From positions 1 through 64,000 of the forward strand of contig JAOSJK010000034.1 of NCBI GenBank assembly GCA_027494135.1: DNA of 64,000 nucleotides, read 5' to 3'. Both the position numbers and the translations under genes were made by a program. Shown piece after piece: positions 27,563-39,133 of the stretch (the stretch's first letter is position 1; each line of letters starts with the position of its first letter). This stretch comes from Acidimicrobiia bacterium (GTDB lineage: Bacteria > Actinomycetota > Acidimicrobiia > IMCC26256 > PALSA-610). Below the pieces are notes generated by a model, which saw only the letters and a list, made by a program, of their open reading frames with translations, was not told the origin of the DNA and did no database searches.

Positions 27563-30500
27563 GCTGCCTTCTCCAGCACGAGGGGGTTGCCTGTCGCGAG
27601 TGCTTTGACTTCGGCGAAGGAGAGGGCTTGATCGCCGATGTCGTCGACGTCACGGTCAGGTAGGTCGCCACAGGTGACTTGGGCGATGAACGCGGCCTTC
27701 CGTTCGAGGGTCTGCCACATGTAGGTGTCGAAGCTGCCCTCGGTGACGTAGCGCAGCACTCGGACTTCGGCGTTCTGGTTGCCCTGGCGGAGGATTCGGC
27801 CGTCGCGCTGTTCGATGTCGGCAGGACGCCAGGGCGCGTCGAGGTGGTGCATGGCGATGGCGCGGGTCTGCACGTTGGTGCCGACGCCCATGGTCTCGGT
27901 GGATCCGATGAGGACCGACACGGTGCCGTCGCGACAGGCGGCGAAGAGCTTGGCCTTGCCGACGTCGGTTCGGGCGTCTTGCATGTAGCGGATCGAGGCC
28001 GGGTCGATCCCGCGGCGTACAAGGAGCGTCCGGAGTTCGCCGTAGGCGTTCCATCCGGCTGCGGCGGGGGTGGACACGTCGCAGAACACGAGTTGCAGTG
28101 CGCCTGGTCGGAGCGTGAGCTGGCCGTGCTCGTCGGCGTAGCGAAGGTCACGGGTGGCGTGATGGATCGCGGCGATCCGTTGCGCAGCGACGGTGAGCTT
28201 CCCGCCGTCGACGGTTGAGTCCTCACCGACGAGGCGAAGGTCCAGCGCCGCGCGCCGGCCGTCGCCGGTTACCTTCAGCATGTTGTCCTCGCTGGGGTCG
28301 ACGGCGCGGTTGCGGATCACTTCGGCGCGTGCCGCGAGGTTGGCGACGTAGTCGACGAGCGCGTCGGTGGGTTCGACGACGATCGTCTCGGCTTGCCCTC
28401 CCGCGAGCGCGGGGACGGGGAGGTCAAGGTCGTCGTTGGTGCGCACGTCGGCGACTTGCCGGTAGAGGGTGAGCAGCTCGGGAACGTTCTGGAACCGGGC
28501 GAATCGCGTTTGCATCCGATAGGAGGCGCCGTCGGGTGCGAGCTCGAGCGCGGTGTGGGTGCGTCCGAAGGTCGCAGCCCACGCGTCGAAGGCGCGCAGG
28601 TCGACGCTGGCGAGCAGGTCGGGGTGGAGGTAGCTCTGCATGACCCACAGCTCGGCCATCGAGTTCGCTACCGGTGTCGCGGTCGCGAAGGTGACGACGC
28701 GCGGGCCGTGCATCCGCCGTAGCGCCCACAGCTTGGAGTCGAGGTCCTGCGCGCTGAGAGCCGACATTGGCGACGCCGTCGATGCTGGAGTCAACACGTC
28801 GGTTCTTATAGGCGTGGGCTTCGTCAACGAAGAGGTAGTCGATGCCCGTCTCCTCGAACCGAACTCCGTCGTCCTTCGTGTGCTCGGCGAGGAGCCGCTT
28901 GTAGGTCTCCTCGAGCTGGGCGATGCGCCGCTCCAGCCGCTTGACCGACAGCCCCTTGCCCTCCTTGGAGCCAGCGAGCGCGGAGCAGGCGGTCTCGATC
29001 TCCTCGCCGAGGTAGCTGCTCATCAGGTCCCTGCCGAGCGGGAGTCGGGCGAACCCGGATTGGGTGAAGATGATGCCGTCCCAGTCGCCGGTGGCAGCTC
29101 GGGCGACGAACTCCTTGCGCCGGTCCTTGGACAGCCGCTCACGGTCGGCAACGAGGATGCGGGCGGTCGGGTAGAGCTGGAGCCACTCGCGCGAGAACTG
29201 GTCCAGCATGTGGTTCGGCACCACGACCGCGGGCTTCGACGCGGAGCCGAGGCGGCGAAGCTCCATCGCGGCCATGACCATCGTCGCGGTCTTACCCGCG
29301 CCGACCGCGTGAGCGAGCAGGACGCGGCCGTCAGTGAGGATGCGCGCGACCGCAGCACGCTGGTGGGTGCGCGGCGTGAAGGTCCCCGCGAGCCCAGGGA
29401 GCGTGAGGTGGCCGCCGTCGAACGTGGGGAGGACGGTCGAGGAGAACAGCTCGTTGTACCGAGCTGTGAGCCGCGTGGCGCGTTTGGGGTCTTCCCACAC
29501 CCATGTCGAGAACCGAGCGGTGAGGGCTTCCTGCTTGTCGCGCGCCGCGAGGGTTTCGGCGTCGTTGCGGACTCGCCGTCCGTCGTCGGTGGCGTCGGTG
29601 ACGGTGTGGAGCCGCTGGTTCAACGCCGCTTCCAGCAGCGTGATCGCATCGGCGCGGGAGGTTCCCCATTCGGACGAGAGAGCGACGCCGCGGCGGCTGC
29701 CGTCGCGTAGGCGAGCGGACCAGTGGCCGAGCTGCGGGAGGTGCTCCACGTCGACGGTGGCGTCGAGCACCTCGGTACAGAACTGCTCGATGTCCGGGCT
29801 CGGGATCCACGGGGCGCCGAGGCGGGCGGTGATCTCTGCAGGCTCGAGCTGGCGCGGCAGCACGCGTTCGAGCGCGGCGATGTTGAACCGGTAGCTGCCA
29901 TCTACCTCGTCGGCGGCCCGGCAGGCGTCGAGCTTGGTGCGGACGTTGCCCGATAGGTACTCGGACGCGGGGACGAGCCGGTCGGTGCCGGGTTCGTCGT
30001 AGACGAGCTCCCCGAGCTGCTGGCGGGCGGCGGCCGGGTCGGTGCCCAGCAGCTCCGCGACTCGGTCCAGGGTGACGGTGCCGGTCTCGTCGAGGCAGAC
30101 GGCGACGGCCTCGTCGGGGGTGTCGACCCCGTGGCGCTCATGGGGTGGGTCGATGACCCGTTCGTGGAAGATCGCCGCGGGCCGGGCCTCTTGGGTCTCC
30201 TCGTCGAACACTTCCAGTGCCGCGACGAGGGGCCAGTCAGGGTCCTCGCGGAAGCCGCCCATGCGGGGCCGGACTCGGCGCATGATCTCCTCGCCTGTCT
30301 CGGGGTCGCGTCGGCCGGTGCGGGCTTGGCTGGATCGGTTGATCGGCCCGCAGAGCCGTGTGTAGGCGCGGTAGCGGTCGGCGAGGGTCGCCTGGGCCAC
30401 GGCGAGCTCGTCGTCGGTTCCACCGTCGACCTGCACTGCGAGCACGCTTCGGGCCGCGTCGCGCAGGCCGACGAGGCGGGCGAGCTCACTGCGGTCTTTG

Positions 30501-31790
30501 GCGACTCGGGGCGTGTAGGCGATGGGCGTGCCACCCCTGGAGCTGGGCGACCTCGCCGCGCTCGTTGACCACGAAGCTGCCGTCCTCGCGTGCGTGAGGT
30601 CGAAGTCGCCTCGCGCCGCGCGGCCAGACGGGTGACGCTGCTCGTGCGTGCGGTCGGCCGGGACGTAGACGAGTCCTCGCGTGGGCGTCGGCGACGAGCG
30701 CGGCGAGCGCGGCGGGGAGCTGCTCGTCGATGTCGCCGGTCGGCGTGACGGTTAGCTCGTGGTCTCGGTACATGCCACGAGCCGCAGCCAGCTCGCCGAG
30801 GACTCGTTCGGGGTGGGCGAGGTAGTACTCGTTGACCTCCAACGGCGCCGCGCCGTCGCTGGCCTCGATTGGGGCGCGCCCGGCGCGTTCCCATGCCGGT
30901 CCGGTGGGCTCCGCGCCGGGTGGCCGGCGACGCAGCACCACCATGTCGACCACCACGTCGGTGCCCGAGGATCGGGCGAAGGCCCGCTCGGGGAGTCGGA
31001 TCGCGCCGACCAGATCGGCGAGCGTTGTGATCTCCCGCCGCACTGCGGGGTTGCGGGCATCGAGCGTGTAGCGGGAGGTCAGCGCGACGACGAGCCCGCC
31101 CGGACGGGTCAGGTGCAGGCTCTTGATGAGGAAGTAGTTGTGCAGGGCGTGCCGGCCGCGGTTGTGACGCGGGTCGTGCGGAGTCACCTTGGCGAAGGGC
31201 ACGTTGCCGATCACCAGATCGAACGCGCCGTCCTCCACCCGCAGTTCCTCGAACGCGGTCGCGTGGATGGTCGCCCGAGCGCCGTAGAGATGCTTGGCGA
31301 TCTCGGCGGTGGTCTCGTCGAGTTCAACTCCGGTCAGCCGCGCGTCGGTTGGGGCGAAGCCGATGAAGTTGCCCGACCCGCAGCCGGGCTCCAGCACTCG
31401 CGCGTCGCCGTCGACGCCGAGCGCGTTGGTCGCGTTCCACATCGCCTGCACGACAGAGGCGGACGTGTAGTGGGCGTTGAGGGTCGTGCGCCGGGCTTGC
31501 GCCCAGCCGTCGTCGGTGCGCAGCAACCGTCGAAGCTCGGCGCGCTCGCCGACGTAGCGGTCGTCGCTCTCGTCGAAGACTTGTGGGATCGAACCCCACC
31601 CCGACCAGCGGGCCAGCGCTGCCTGCTCGTCGGCGTTCGCCCAGCGGCCGCCCTCGTCGCGGCAACGGTTCAGGACCTTGAGCGCGTCGAGGTTCGCCCG
31701 CAGTTTCGCCGCGGCGCCGGCAGGGGCGAGGTCCTCCTGACCGGAGAGCCGGAAGGAAGCAGGCCGCGCCGATGCGGTCGACGCAGGGTC
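27563..31790 (-). pseudogene. Giant N6-adenine methylase/SNF2 helicase, 5' part, frameshifted and split by IS3
   Basis: N-terminal methylase: LAPAGAAAKLRANLDAL, RWSGWGSIPQVFD, motif I EPGCGSGNF and the NPPY-like GNVPFAKV. Helicase: Walker A AHAVGAGKTATMV, DEAH box LFVDEAHAYKN, FATATPVANS and C-terminal motifs STETMGVGTNVQTRA and QRDGRILRQGNQ. Frame changes occur near 30675, 30600, 30525 and 28765, and the reading ends at IS3 copy 2. This class of fused methylase-helicase is common on large mobile elements and may protect incoming DNA or remodel it; its role is not proven. No good start codon is seen, and the frame opens where the upstream small gene stops. Confidence 0.75.
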
Positions 31791-31792
31791 GT

Positions 31793-32152
31793 CTACAGCG
31801 GGGTGTTGATGGCCTGATTGATCTCGGCGAGGGTCCGGTAGCGGCGGTCCAGGTCCGGGTCGTCGCCCCAGTCCTCCTGCGTGTCGATCGAGGGATCGGG
31901 CTGGAAGAGGTGATGGTCCGCCAGGGTCAGCTCCTCGGCCGTCGCCAATGCCTGGTAGCTCCGGAGTCGGTAGGCCTCGGGGTTCTCGCCGGGGCGCATC
32001 GGGCCGAGGATCTCGTCGCGCAGCCGGGTCACCTCCGCTGCGATCTCCTCCCCGGCGGCGGCGAAGAAGGCCTCTGGATCGGGGATCTGCGAATAGGCGG
32101 CCGGCCGGTGCCGCCGGTTGTGGTCGAGCGCCATCTGCCCGTAGCGATTCAT
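31793..32152 (-). CDS. Small conserved protein preceding the methylase/helicase gene
   Basis: 119 residues from an ATG at 32152: MNRYGQMALDHNRRHRP, then YSQIPDPEAFFAAAGEEIAAEV and a helical acidic tail. Small proteins of this shape sit directly upstream of the methylase/helicase gene in related actinobacterial elements. The tight junction with the next gene suggests coupled expression. Function is unknown. Confidence 0.6.
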   Translation of the reverse strand: MNRYGQMALDHNRRHRPAAYSQIPDPEAFFAAAGEEIAAEVTRLRDEILGPMRPGENPEAYRLRSYQALATAEELTLADHHLFQPDPSIDTQEDWGDDPDLDRRYRTLAEINQAINTPL

Positions 32153-32306
32153 GGTTCGCCTCCTGTGTCGATGCGTCGGCATCGTCGGGAGGGAGCGCAG
32201 CATCGAACAGCGAAAGCTGCCCGGACCGTTCGCGGCGAGCGCTCCGATCGCTCGCCACCACGCTACCGCCGCCCCCGACCAGCGGCCGAGGACCGTACTG
32301 TGCAAG
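32153..32306 (-). other. Spacer with a possible beta-clamp-binding peptide
   Basis: A minus-strand frame opening with GTG at 32261 encodes SGQLSLFDAALPPDD. QLSLF is a consensus beta-sliding-clamp-binding motif. The frame runs on over the next gene without a stop, so either a frameshift hides a small gene or the match is chance. Confidence 0.25.
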
Positions 32307-32633
32307 TCACAGGCCACGGCCTTCGATCCCGACGACCTTCGCCGCCGACTTCGACCCGATCGCGGTGACCCGCGCCGAGGTCTGCTCCGCGGCGGTGGCG
32401 CGGTTGCGGACCCACATCTCCTGTCGGCCGTCGACCGCGAGGCGCCGGAACCCCTCGGCGGCGAGCGCAGCGCGAGTCGTGTCGCCGGGGTCGTTGCGGG
32501 CCATGACGATCTGGTGCTGCCGAGGGTCGTACACGACCTCGACTTGGCGGCCGGCCCACACCCCTGCTGGTTCCGAGATCCACCCGACCGGGGCCAGCCG
32601 GGCGCGGTCGGTCGCGCGAAGGAACGGCTTCAT
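32307..32633 (-). CDS. Small conserved transfer-region protein
   Basis: 108 residues. The ATG at 32633 overlaps the stop of the coupling-protein gene (ATGA), so it is in the same operon. It is a basic protein with a beta-rich centre (GRQVEVVYDPRQHQIVMAR) followed by a helix (TRAALAAEGFRRLAV). No membrane segment or catalytic motif is seen. I do not recognise the family. Confidence 0.6.
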   Translation of the reverse strand: MKPFLRATDRARLAPVGWISEPAGVWAGRQVEVVYDPRQHQIVMARNDPGDTTRAALAAEGFRRLAVDGRQEMWVRNRATAAEQTSARVTAIGSKSAAKVVGIEGRGL

Positions 32634-34464
32634 GCCGCGCTCCTCGCTCCGACGGGCATGGCGGAGCGGCGCGCCAGGTGTGCGCTCCGGTAGAAGGGCC
32701 GGGTCCGGACGTGCGCCGGTGGGAGGGTGCCGTGCACCAGCAGCGCGTCGCCCGGCCGCATCTGCCGCAGCACATGGGCCGGGGCAAGCGGGACACGGAC
32801 AGTGGAGAACTGGTCCGAGCCGCCGTTCATTCGCTCAGTGGCCGAGCGGGAGCGGGTGTCGACCTCGGCCTCGCCGAGCACGTGGTCGACGTAGCGGAGC
32901 GACGCCGGGTCCGACAGGCCCGCGTAGAACACCTTCGTGAGGTGGTTAGTCAGGATGGTGTCGGCGGCCTTGCCGTAGGCCACCTCGAGCTGGGCGAGGG
33001 ACTGCCAGATCGTCACCAGCAGCACGCCAATTCCGGCCAGGGTTGGCGCGTACTCTGGCAACGATCGCAGCGGCGTGTTCCCGGCCTCGTCGATCACCAC
33101 CAACAGAGGCGGATCCAGCGGTCGACCGGTCGCGGCGACATGGCGGTACGCCTGGTTGATCAGGTCGTTCAATAGGCCGCCGAACGCCGGAGCCAGGCGA
33201 CGCTGGTCCTCGATCGGCGAACACAGGTACACCGTGTTCGGCCCCGACAACAGCCACGGCAGATCGACCCCGACGAAGCCTCGGCCGCGGCGGCCCTTGC
33301 GCTTCGGCGAGCGGGCCGACGCCGCAACACCTGGGTCGGTCCACGGCCAGATCACCGTCTGGGCCGTGGCGTAGATCGACGAGCGCGTGCGCTCCTCCAT
33401 CTCCCACACCGACACCAATCCCTTGGCGACCTCGACCGCTCCCCTGGCGACCGCGGCGTTGTTCGAGCGGTTCAGCGCGTCGAGCGCTTCACGGACCTCG
33501 CCGGGACCGAGCTCGCCGGGCCGGTCCTGCGTGAGCACCCACTCGCACACCGCGTCCATGTCGCGATGCGTGGTGGGCAACGAACAGAAGTCCGGACAGC
33601 AGGATCTCTGCCTGGGCCAGCCAGAAGTCCATCCCGCCCTCGACCCCGCCCCGAGGTGCCGCGTCGCACAAGGCGCGGGCGGCGCGCTGCGCGCCGACGA
33701 CGGTTCCCGCCTGCTGCAGCGGCGACCACAGCGCCGAGGCGCCCCTCGGGACCGTCGACGACGTCGGGTCGTAGACGCGGACCTCACCGAGTCGAGAGCG
33801 CCAGCCGTGCGTGGTCGCGAGCAGGTCCGCCTTCACCGACGACAACACCGCGGGGCCGTCCCACTCGAGGATTCCCGCCACCGCGGCAGTGGTCTTGCCC
33901 GAGCGCGACGGACCCACCAACGCGACCGCGCCTCGGTCGCCCCGGCGGGTCCGGCGTTGGCGCGGCGAGGGCGCGCTGATGACCACAGCGGCGGAGCTTC
34001 CGTCGCGACCAGGCGTCGACCGAACTGGGCGATGACGAACCGACCCGGCCTCGGACCGGACACCAGCAACGGCTCCAGGTCGCGGCGCTTCGCGAACCGG
34101 GTTCGAGCATCGACGCCGAGCGGTCGACGCCGCGCCGTGCCCACCCTCGACCGGCCCAGCCACCGGATCACCATGGCCACCACGGCGACGAGCGCCGCCG
34201 TGGTCAGCGCGGTGCAGAACCAGTAGAGCGGCGCGGAGGGCAGCGCGTGGCGTACGGCTCCGGCCAGGCGGACGCGGGCGCGCCTAGGTTCGCTGGGAGA
34301 CGTGAGGCGGCGTCAGCCTGCAGCGGAGAACGGAACCCCTTGCGCCTCGCCCGACACCGCGAGGCGAGCCACGCGCCCGCCCAGACCACGCCAACGACGG
34401 CGAGCGCGACGCCAGCGACGACGATGACGAGCAACTCGAACCCACCCAGGCCTTCGCGTTCCAT
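32630..34464 (-). CDS. VirD4/TraG-type conjugative coupling ATPase, several frameshifts
   Basis: The ATG at 34464 gives one membrane helix (FELLVIVVAGVALAVVGVVW), and a second follows in another frame. Walker A is VALVGPSRSGKTTAAV, and the Walker B-like LLVVIDEAGNTPL and LLVTIWQSLAQLEVAYG are typical of TraG/VirD4 proteins. At least three frame changes are needed (near 34230, 34010 and 33590). The coupling protein sits at the inner membrane and feeds the relaxase-DNA complex into the secretion channel. It is orientated with the transfer operon but separated from it by the plus-strand IetAS insert. Confidence 0.82.
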
Positions 34465-34649
34465 GCCCACGTAGGCCGCTGAGCTGCCCGGAACTTCGCG
34501 GGCGGATTCGTGCGCTCGCCTCCCGCCCGGCCCCGGCTCGACTGTCACAGGAGGTCCGTACGATGCTGAGGCATCCGCCGACCACCTCACGGGTGCCGGC
34601 CTGGCGAGGCAGGGCATCGTAGGATCGAGGAGAAGGAGGTGTTGGAGTC

Positions 34650-35610
34650 GTGGCGCGCTCAGATCTGCTGATCGACCTGGTTGAAGCCGAGCGCCGTGGC
34701 GACAAGCAGCGGTTCAAGGCGCTGGTCGAGGCGATCATTGCCGAGGAGCGCGCGAACCAGCACCACCTGGTCGCGGATCGGCTCTCCGAGCTCATCACGA
34801 CGGTGGGCTCCTCGGACCTCCTCGCACGGGATGCAGCCGCGACGAGGGTGAGCGACCTCGTTTTGGAGATCGTCCCGTCTCGAACACTGGCCTCATTGCA
34901 CCTCCGACCGGTTGTGCGGTCCGCGGTCGAAGAGGTCATCGAGGAACACAGACGCTGCGACCTACTACGAAGTCATGGCCTCGAGCCGCGCAACCGCATC
35001 CTTCTCGACGGTCCACCCGGCAACGGCAAGACAAGCCTCGCAGAGGCGATCGCCACCGAGACGATGCTCCCGTTCTATGTCGTGCGTTACGAGGGTGTGG
35101 TGTCGAGCTTCCTCGGGGAGACGGCATCCAGGCTCGATGCTGTCTTCGAGTTCGCGCGCACGAGGCGCTGCGTGCTGTTCTTCGACGAGTTCGACTCGAT
35201 CGCGAAAGAGCGGGCCGACACCAACGAGACGGGTGAGATCAAGCGGGTCGTGTCGACCCTGCTGCTCCAGATCGATCGCCTTCCGGCACATGTCGTTGTC
35301 GTGTGTTCGACGAACCATTCGGAACTGCTCGACCGTGCGGCCTGGCGTCGCTTCCAGCTACGCCTCGAACTGGATTCGCCAACTCGGTCCGAGGCGACGG
35401 CGTTCCTCGATTCCATGCAAGCCCGACTCGGCGGTGATCTCGGCCTCGCCCCGGACGCTGGCAGACAAGCTCAGAGGGGCGAGCTACGCAGAGCTCGAGC
35501 AGGCCGCGGTGGACATCCGGCGCCGGTATGTGCTCGCGCTGCCCGATGGCGACCTGGCTGATATCGCGCGAACGAGGATCGAACAGTGGCGAACGCAGGC
35601 CCACCCGTAG
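34650..35610 (+). CDS. ietA: AAA ATPase of an IetAS-like defence pair, 3' frameshift
   Basis: A GTG start preceded by AAGGAGG. An N-terminal helical region is followed by a FtsH/ClpX-like AAA module: Walker A GPPGNGKT (121-128), the pore-like YEGVVSSFLGETASRL stretch and Walker B VLFFDEFDS (~175-183), then the sensor STNHSELLDRA and an Arg finger region (RRFQLRLELDSPT). Near 35440 a C run looks one base short. The corrected frame continues LADKLRGASYAELEQAAVDI to the stop at 35610. It overlaps the subtilase gene by 25 bases. Paired ATPase-subtilase genes are described as IetAS anti-phage systems. Confidence 0.78.
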
Positions 35611-38202
35611 GAGAGCTGAGACCGCTCCTCGCGTTCCCTGCCCCAGTCACCGGCAAGATCCCGCCATCGGATCAGCCGAACCGGTTCAGGCCGGTCAAGC
35701 GTCCCGGCCCCGGTCGGCAAGGGACGCGAATCACTCCCCAGTTCACAGCGCTGCGCGAAGCCCTCGAAGGCGGCAGGGCACAGCTCGCCGAGGCGACGAC
35801 CGCCCCAGATCCCGAGCTGGTGGCCGTGTTCGATCTCGCAGGCCCCGTGGATGGCTTCCTAAGGGCGGCAGGGCAGGTCGAAGGTCTGGAGTTCCTGTCG
35901 GAGTTGCAGGAGGACTACATCGAATCCGACGACGACTTCTTCTACGAGGACAAGGGCGGCGAGCGTTCGGACGACAACGTGCCGCAGTCGCTGTACATGG
36001 TCATGACCAACGCACAGGCCGTGACTGAGCTGATCCGGCTGTTCGAGCTGTGGCAACAAGACCCGAAGGTGAAGTTCGCGAGAGGGCTGAACCCGCTCAA
36101 GGACGTCTTCGGGCTCCTCCGAGGCATACGTCGCTGGGGTCCCGAGGACCGGGTTCGTGAGACGGGGCTGCTTGATCAGTGGCGCGAGGACCTCGAGGTC
36201 GTGGGCGCTCAAGGAGTCACACGAGTCGAGATCGAGCTCTGGTACCGCAGGGATGTGACGGCCCGCCGCGCCGCCGAAGACGAGGTGCGTCGCATCCTGA
36301 GAGAGGCCGGTGCGGAGGTACTCGCGTCGGCAGAGCGACCGGAGATCGCGTACCACGCCGTGCTGGCGAACGTGCCGATGTCTGAAGTTGAACGAGTCCT
36401 GGCAGATGGCCCACACGCCATTGACCTGCTCAGGACCGAGTCTGTGATGATGGTGAGCACCAGTCGCGCCATGATCGTCGAGACATCGGATCCCGTCACC
36501 GTCCTCGCCCAGTTCGACGGCGCGTCCGTTCCCTCGGGACCGCCACGCGTAGCCCTGCTAGACGGCGTTCCGTTTGCCAACCACGCCGCTCTCGACGGCC
36601 GGCTGAGAATTGACGACCCCGACGATTGGACCACCAAGTACGGCACGGGCCGACGTCGACACGGGACGGCGATGGCTTCGCTCATCTCGCACGGTGACCT
36701 CTCCGATCCCGGGTCACCGCTGCTGCAGCCGATCTACGTTCGGCCGATCTTCGAACCACATCCTGTCCTGACGCGGGCGGAGGTCGTCCCCGAGCACGAG
36801 CTGCTCGTTGACCTCATCCATCGCTGTTTCCACCGGATCTTCGAGGAGACGGCACCCACGCGCCCGCGGCGCCAAGCGTTCGCATCGTCACCCTCGCCGT
36901 CGGTGACCCTGCACGGGTCTTTGTCCGCAGACTGAGCCCCCTTGCTCGGCTCCTCGACTGGCTGTCACACCTCTACAACGTGGTCGTGGTCGTGAGCGGC
37001 GGCAACCACGGCGCCACGAAGCCGGTGCTGAACACCGCGACCTTGGACAACCCGGATGCGGTTGCCGCCGACGCGGTCCGCTCGCTCTTCGACGCAGCAC
37101 GACATCGCCGACTGCTGTCACCAGCGGAGGCCGTGAACGTGATCACGGTCGGGGCACTCCATGCCGACGGACTTGATATCGAGCTTCCTGACACGGTGAT
37201 CGATCCCGTCCCCGCGGGGTCGCCGGCGAGCTACTCGCCCGTAGGCTTCGGGTTCCGGCGCTCGGTGAAACCGGAGGTACTCCTTCCGGGCGGACGCCAG
37301 GTCTTCTCGGCGCCACCGCCCGGTCAGGGCACCGGCGAGGTCGAGGTCCAGCCGGTCGAGAGCCCCCAGAAGGGACCCGGTCTCGGAGCGGCAGCGCCTG
37401 GCATGGCGGGCGAACTCGATGCCATCACCTACTCGTGCGGAACGAGCAACGCTGCTGCGCTCGCGTCCCGATCGCTCAGTGAGATCATGGACGTGCTCGA
37501 GGCCGCCCGAAGCGAGGACGGCGAAGCGCCGATAGCGGATGCCCAGTACTACCCGGTGCTCGCCAAGACGCTCCTTGTTCACGCTGCAGGGTGGCACGAC
37601 TCGCTAGCCAAGATGCGCGACTTGCTGGGCCTGTCGGGTCAGGACGTCCGTCGCGAGCTGACCAGGATTCTGGGTTACGGGCGCTCCGCGGCGAGCGCGT
37701 CGGCACGGCGGAGCGCACTCGCGTCGTACTGCTCGGTGCTGGATCGATCGGCAAAGATCAGCGCCACACGTTCGGCTTCCCTCTCCCACCGTCGCTTGCA
37801 GCTACTACGGAGTGGCGCCGCCTCACCATCACGTTGGCGTGGCTCTCGCCGGTCAACGTCCATTCGCAGAAGTACCGAATGGCGCGGCTGATGTTCACGC
37901 CGGCCAAGGACGAGTTGCGAGTCTCCCCGGTCGAGGCGGACGCCAACGCCGTGTTCAAGGGCACTGTCCAGCATCAGGTGCTCGAGGGGACTGCGGCAGC
38001 CGGGTACGTAACCGGGTCGAGCCTTGCAATCGACGTCGACTGCCGTGTCGACGCTGGAAGCCTCAAGAACCCGGTCCGCTATGCGCTCGCAGCGTCTCTC
38101 GAAGTCGCCACCAGTGTCACCGTCGATCTGCACGCTGAGGTTCGCGCCCGGGTCCAAGCGGTTCTTCGCGACCGGGCCCGGGCTCAGGTCCCTGCGCGAT
38201 AG
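35586..38202 (+). CDS. ietS: Subtilisin-like protease of an IetAS-like defence pair, two frameshifts
   Basis: An S8 triad is readable across frames: Asp in RVALLDGVPF (D326), His in RRHGTAMASL (H359), oxyanion Asn in VVVVSGGNHG and Ser in CGTSNAAALAS. The ~300-residue N-terminal region has no signal peptide, so the enzyme is probably cytoplasmic. Frame changes are needed near 36855 and 37680, after which TEWRRLTITLAWLSPVN leads a beta-rich C-terminal domain. In the IetAS model the ATPase senses or unfolds and the protease acts. The cellular substrate is unknown. Confidence 0.78.
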
Positions 38203-38263
38203 GTCAAGCACAGGTTCGTCACCCTCCGCGCGTCCGTCACAGGTCGGGCGTACGATCGGGTCG

Positions 38264-38842
38264 ATGGATGCGACTTGGAGTCGCGTGGCCGGCGGCAGCG
38301 AGTGGGACCTCGCGGTTGAGCTTGCGAATCGGGTGGCGGCGGGCGACGAACTGCCGAACCTCGCGAGCCCGGTGCTGCTGGACACCAACGAGGTGCTCCA
38401 CGCTGACATCACCGCACAGGGCTGGCGGTTCCACGCTGTAGACGTCAGCTACACAGCACCTCGCGCGGTCGCGATTGGTGGTCCCGTCATCTTCGGACTC
38501 GTTGCAGCCAGTAGCGCCGTGGCGCGACGCCGAGCCCGTCGAGAGGCCGAAGCGGTTGCCGCACCGCAGTGGCGTCCGCTCGGTGGGCTGCGCGTTCTGG
38601 CGACCGACCGCCGGCTCCTCGTGTGGCATGAAGCCACGTGGGCATCGGTCTGGTACGACGCGATCCGTGAGCTGCGTCCTGACCTCGAGGTCGGACGGCT
38701 CGACGTGACGTTCGAGAACGACCCGCCTTACTGTCTCGCTGGGCCGTGGGTTCCGTACCTGGCCGTGGTGCTGACCAGCACCTTGGCCAGGCGGCTTGGC
38801 GTCAACCCCGTGCGTCACACCGTCGAGGCGAACATGGTCTGA
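38264..38842 (+). CDS. Unknown protein with one membrane helix, downstream of IetAS
   Basis: 192 residues. The middle has a short hydrophobic helix (AVAIGGPVIFGLVAASSAVA) followed by a basic patch (RRRARREAE). The second half (LRVLATDRRLLVWHE and the SVWYDAIRELRPDL that follows) has the beta pattern of small PH-like domains, where TDRRL is common. It runs with IetAS and the next gene on the plus strand, so it may be an accessory of that insert. Function is not recognised. Confidence 0.55.
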   Translation: MDATWSRVAGGSEWDLAVELANRVAAGDELPNLASPVLLDTNEVLHADITAQGWRFHAVDVSYTAPRAVAIGGPVIFGLVAASSAVARRRARREAEAVAAPQWRPLGGLRVLATDRRLLVWHEATWASVWYDAIRELRPDLEVGRLDVTFENDPPYCLAGPWVPYLAVVLTSTLARRLGVNPVRHTVEANMV

Positions 38843-38844
38843 CT

Positions 38845-39072
38845 GTGGCGACGCACGAGATCTTCCAGACGGCACTCGCAGCAATCACAGCCACCGCGCA
38901 CGGCGACAAGGCCTCAGCAAGTGCTGCGGTCGACCAGCTCGCCCACGAGTTCGATGCGCGGGACTCGATCGAGGCTGCATGTGGATTGGCTTCCCTGGTC
39001 GTCACGATGCTCGGTTCGGAAGGCGACGGCATTCTCCGTGAGCTAGCCAAGTGGGTGGCTGAGCAGCCTTGA
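38845..39072 (+). CDS. Small helical protein of unknown function
   Basis: A GTG start 2 bases after the previous stop gives 75 residues that are almost entirely helical and alanine-rich (HEIFQTALAAITATAHGDK, then DSIEAACGLASLVVTML). It ends the four-gene plus-strand insert. No motif is recognised. The tight spacing says it is co-transcribed with the preceding gene. Confidence 0.5.
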   Translation: MATHEIFQTALAAITATAHGDKASASAAVDQLAHEFDARDSIEAACGLASLVVTMLGSEGDGILRELAKWVAEQP

Positions 39073-39133
39073 CTACGCGTGGGTCTCAGTCAGCCGAACC
39101 GCCGCCCTCCTCAATGACGCTGCGAGCACAGGG

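Larger units (their letters stand above)
26284..27565. repeat. 3-bp target duplication GCT around IS3 copy 2
   Basis: GCT at 26284-26286 and GCT at 27563-27565 directly flank the GGGACTGCC ends. A 3-bp duplication is normal for IS3 and shows that this copy is a simple insertion into the helicase gene. Confidence 0.8.

Noticed and set aside
26391..27608. Plus-strand open frame of ~400 codons across IS3 copy 2, repeated in copies 1 and 3
   Set aside because: It is the reverse complement of the transposase genes and recurs only because the IS recurs.
31793..32261. Methylase/helicase start as far upstream as 32261 in one open frame
   Set aside because: That frame would run through the small gene at 31793-32152, which has the better protein pattern. 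The long frame is probably open by chance there.
35586..38202. Type VII secretion mycosin as an explanation for the subtilase
   Set aside because: No signal peptide or C-terminal membrane helix, and the immediate partner is an AAA ATPase rather than ESX genes.
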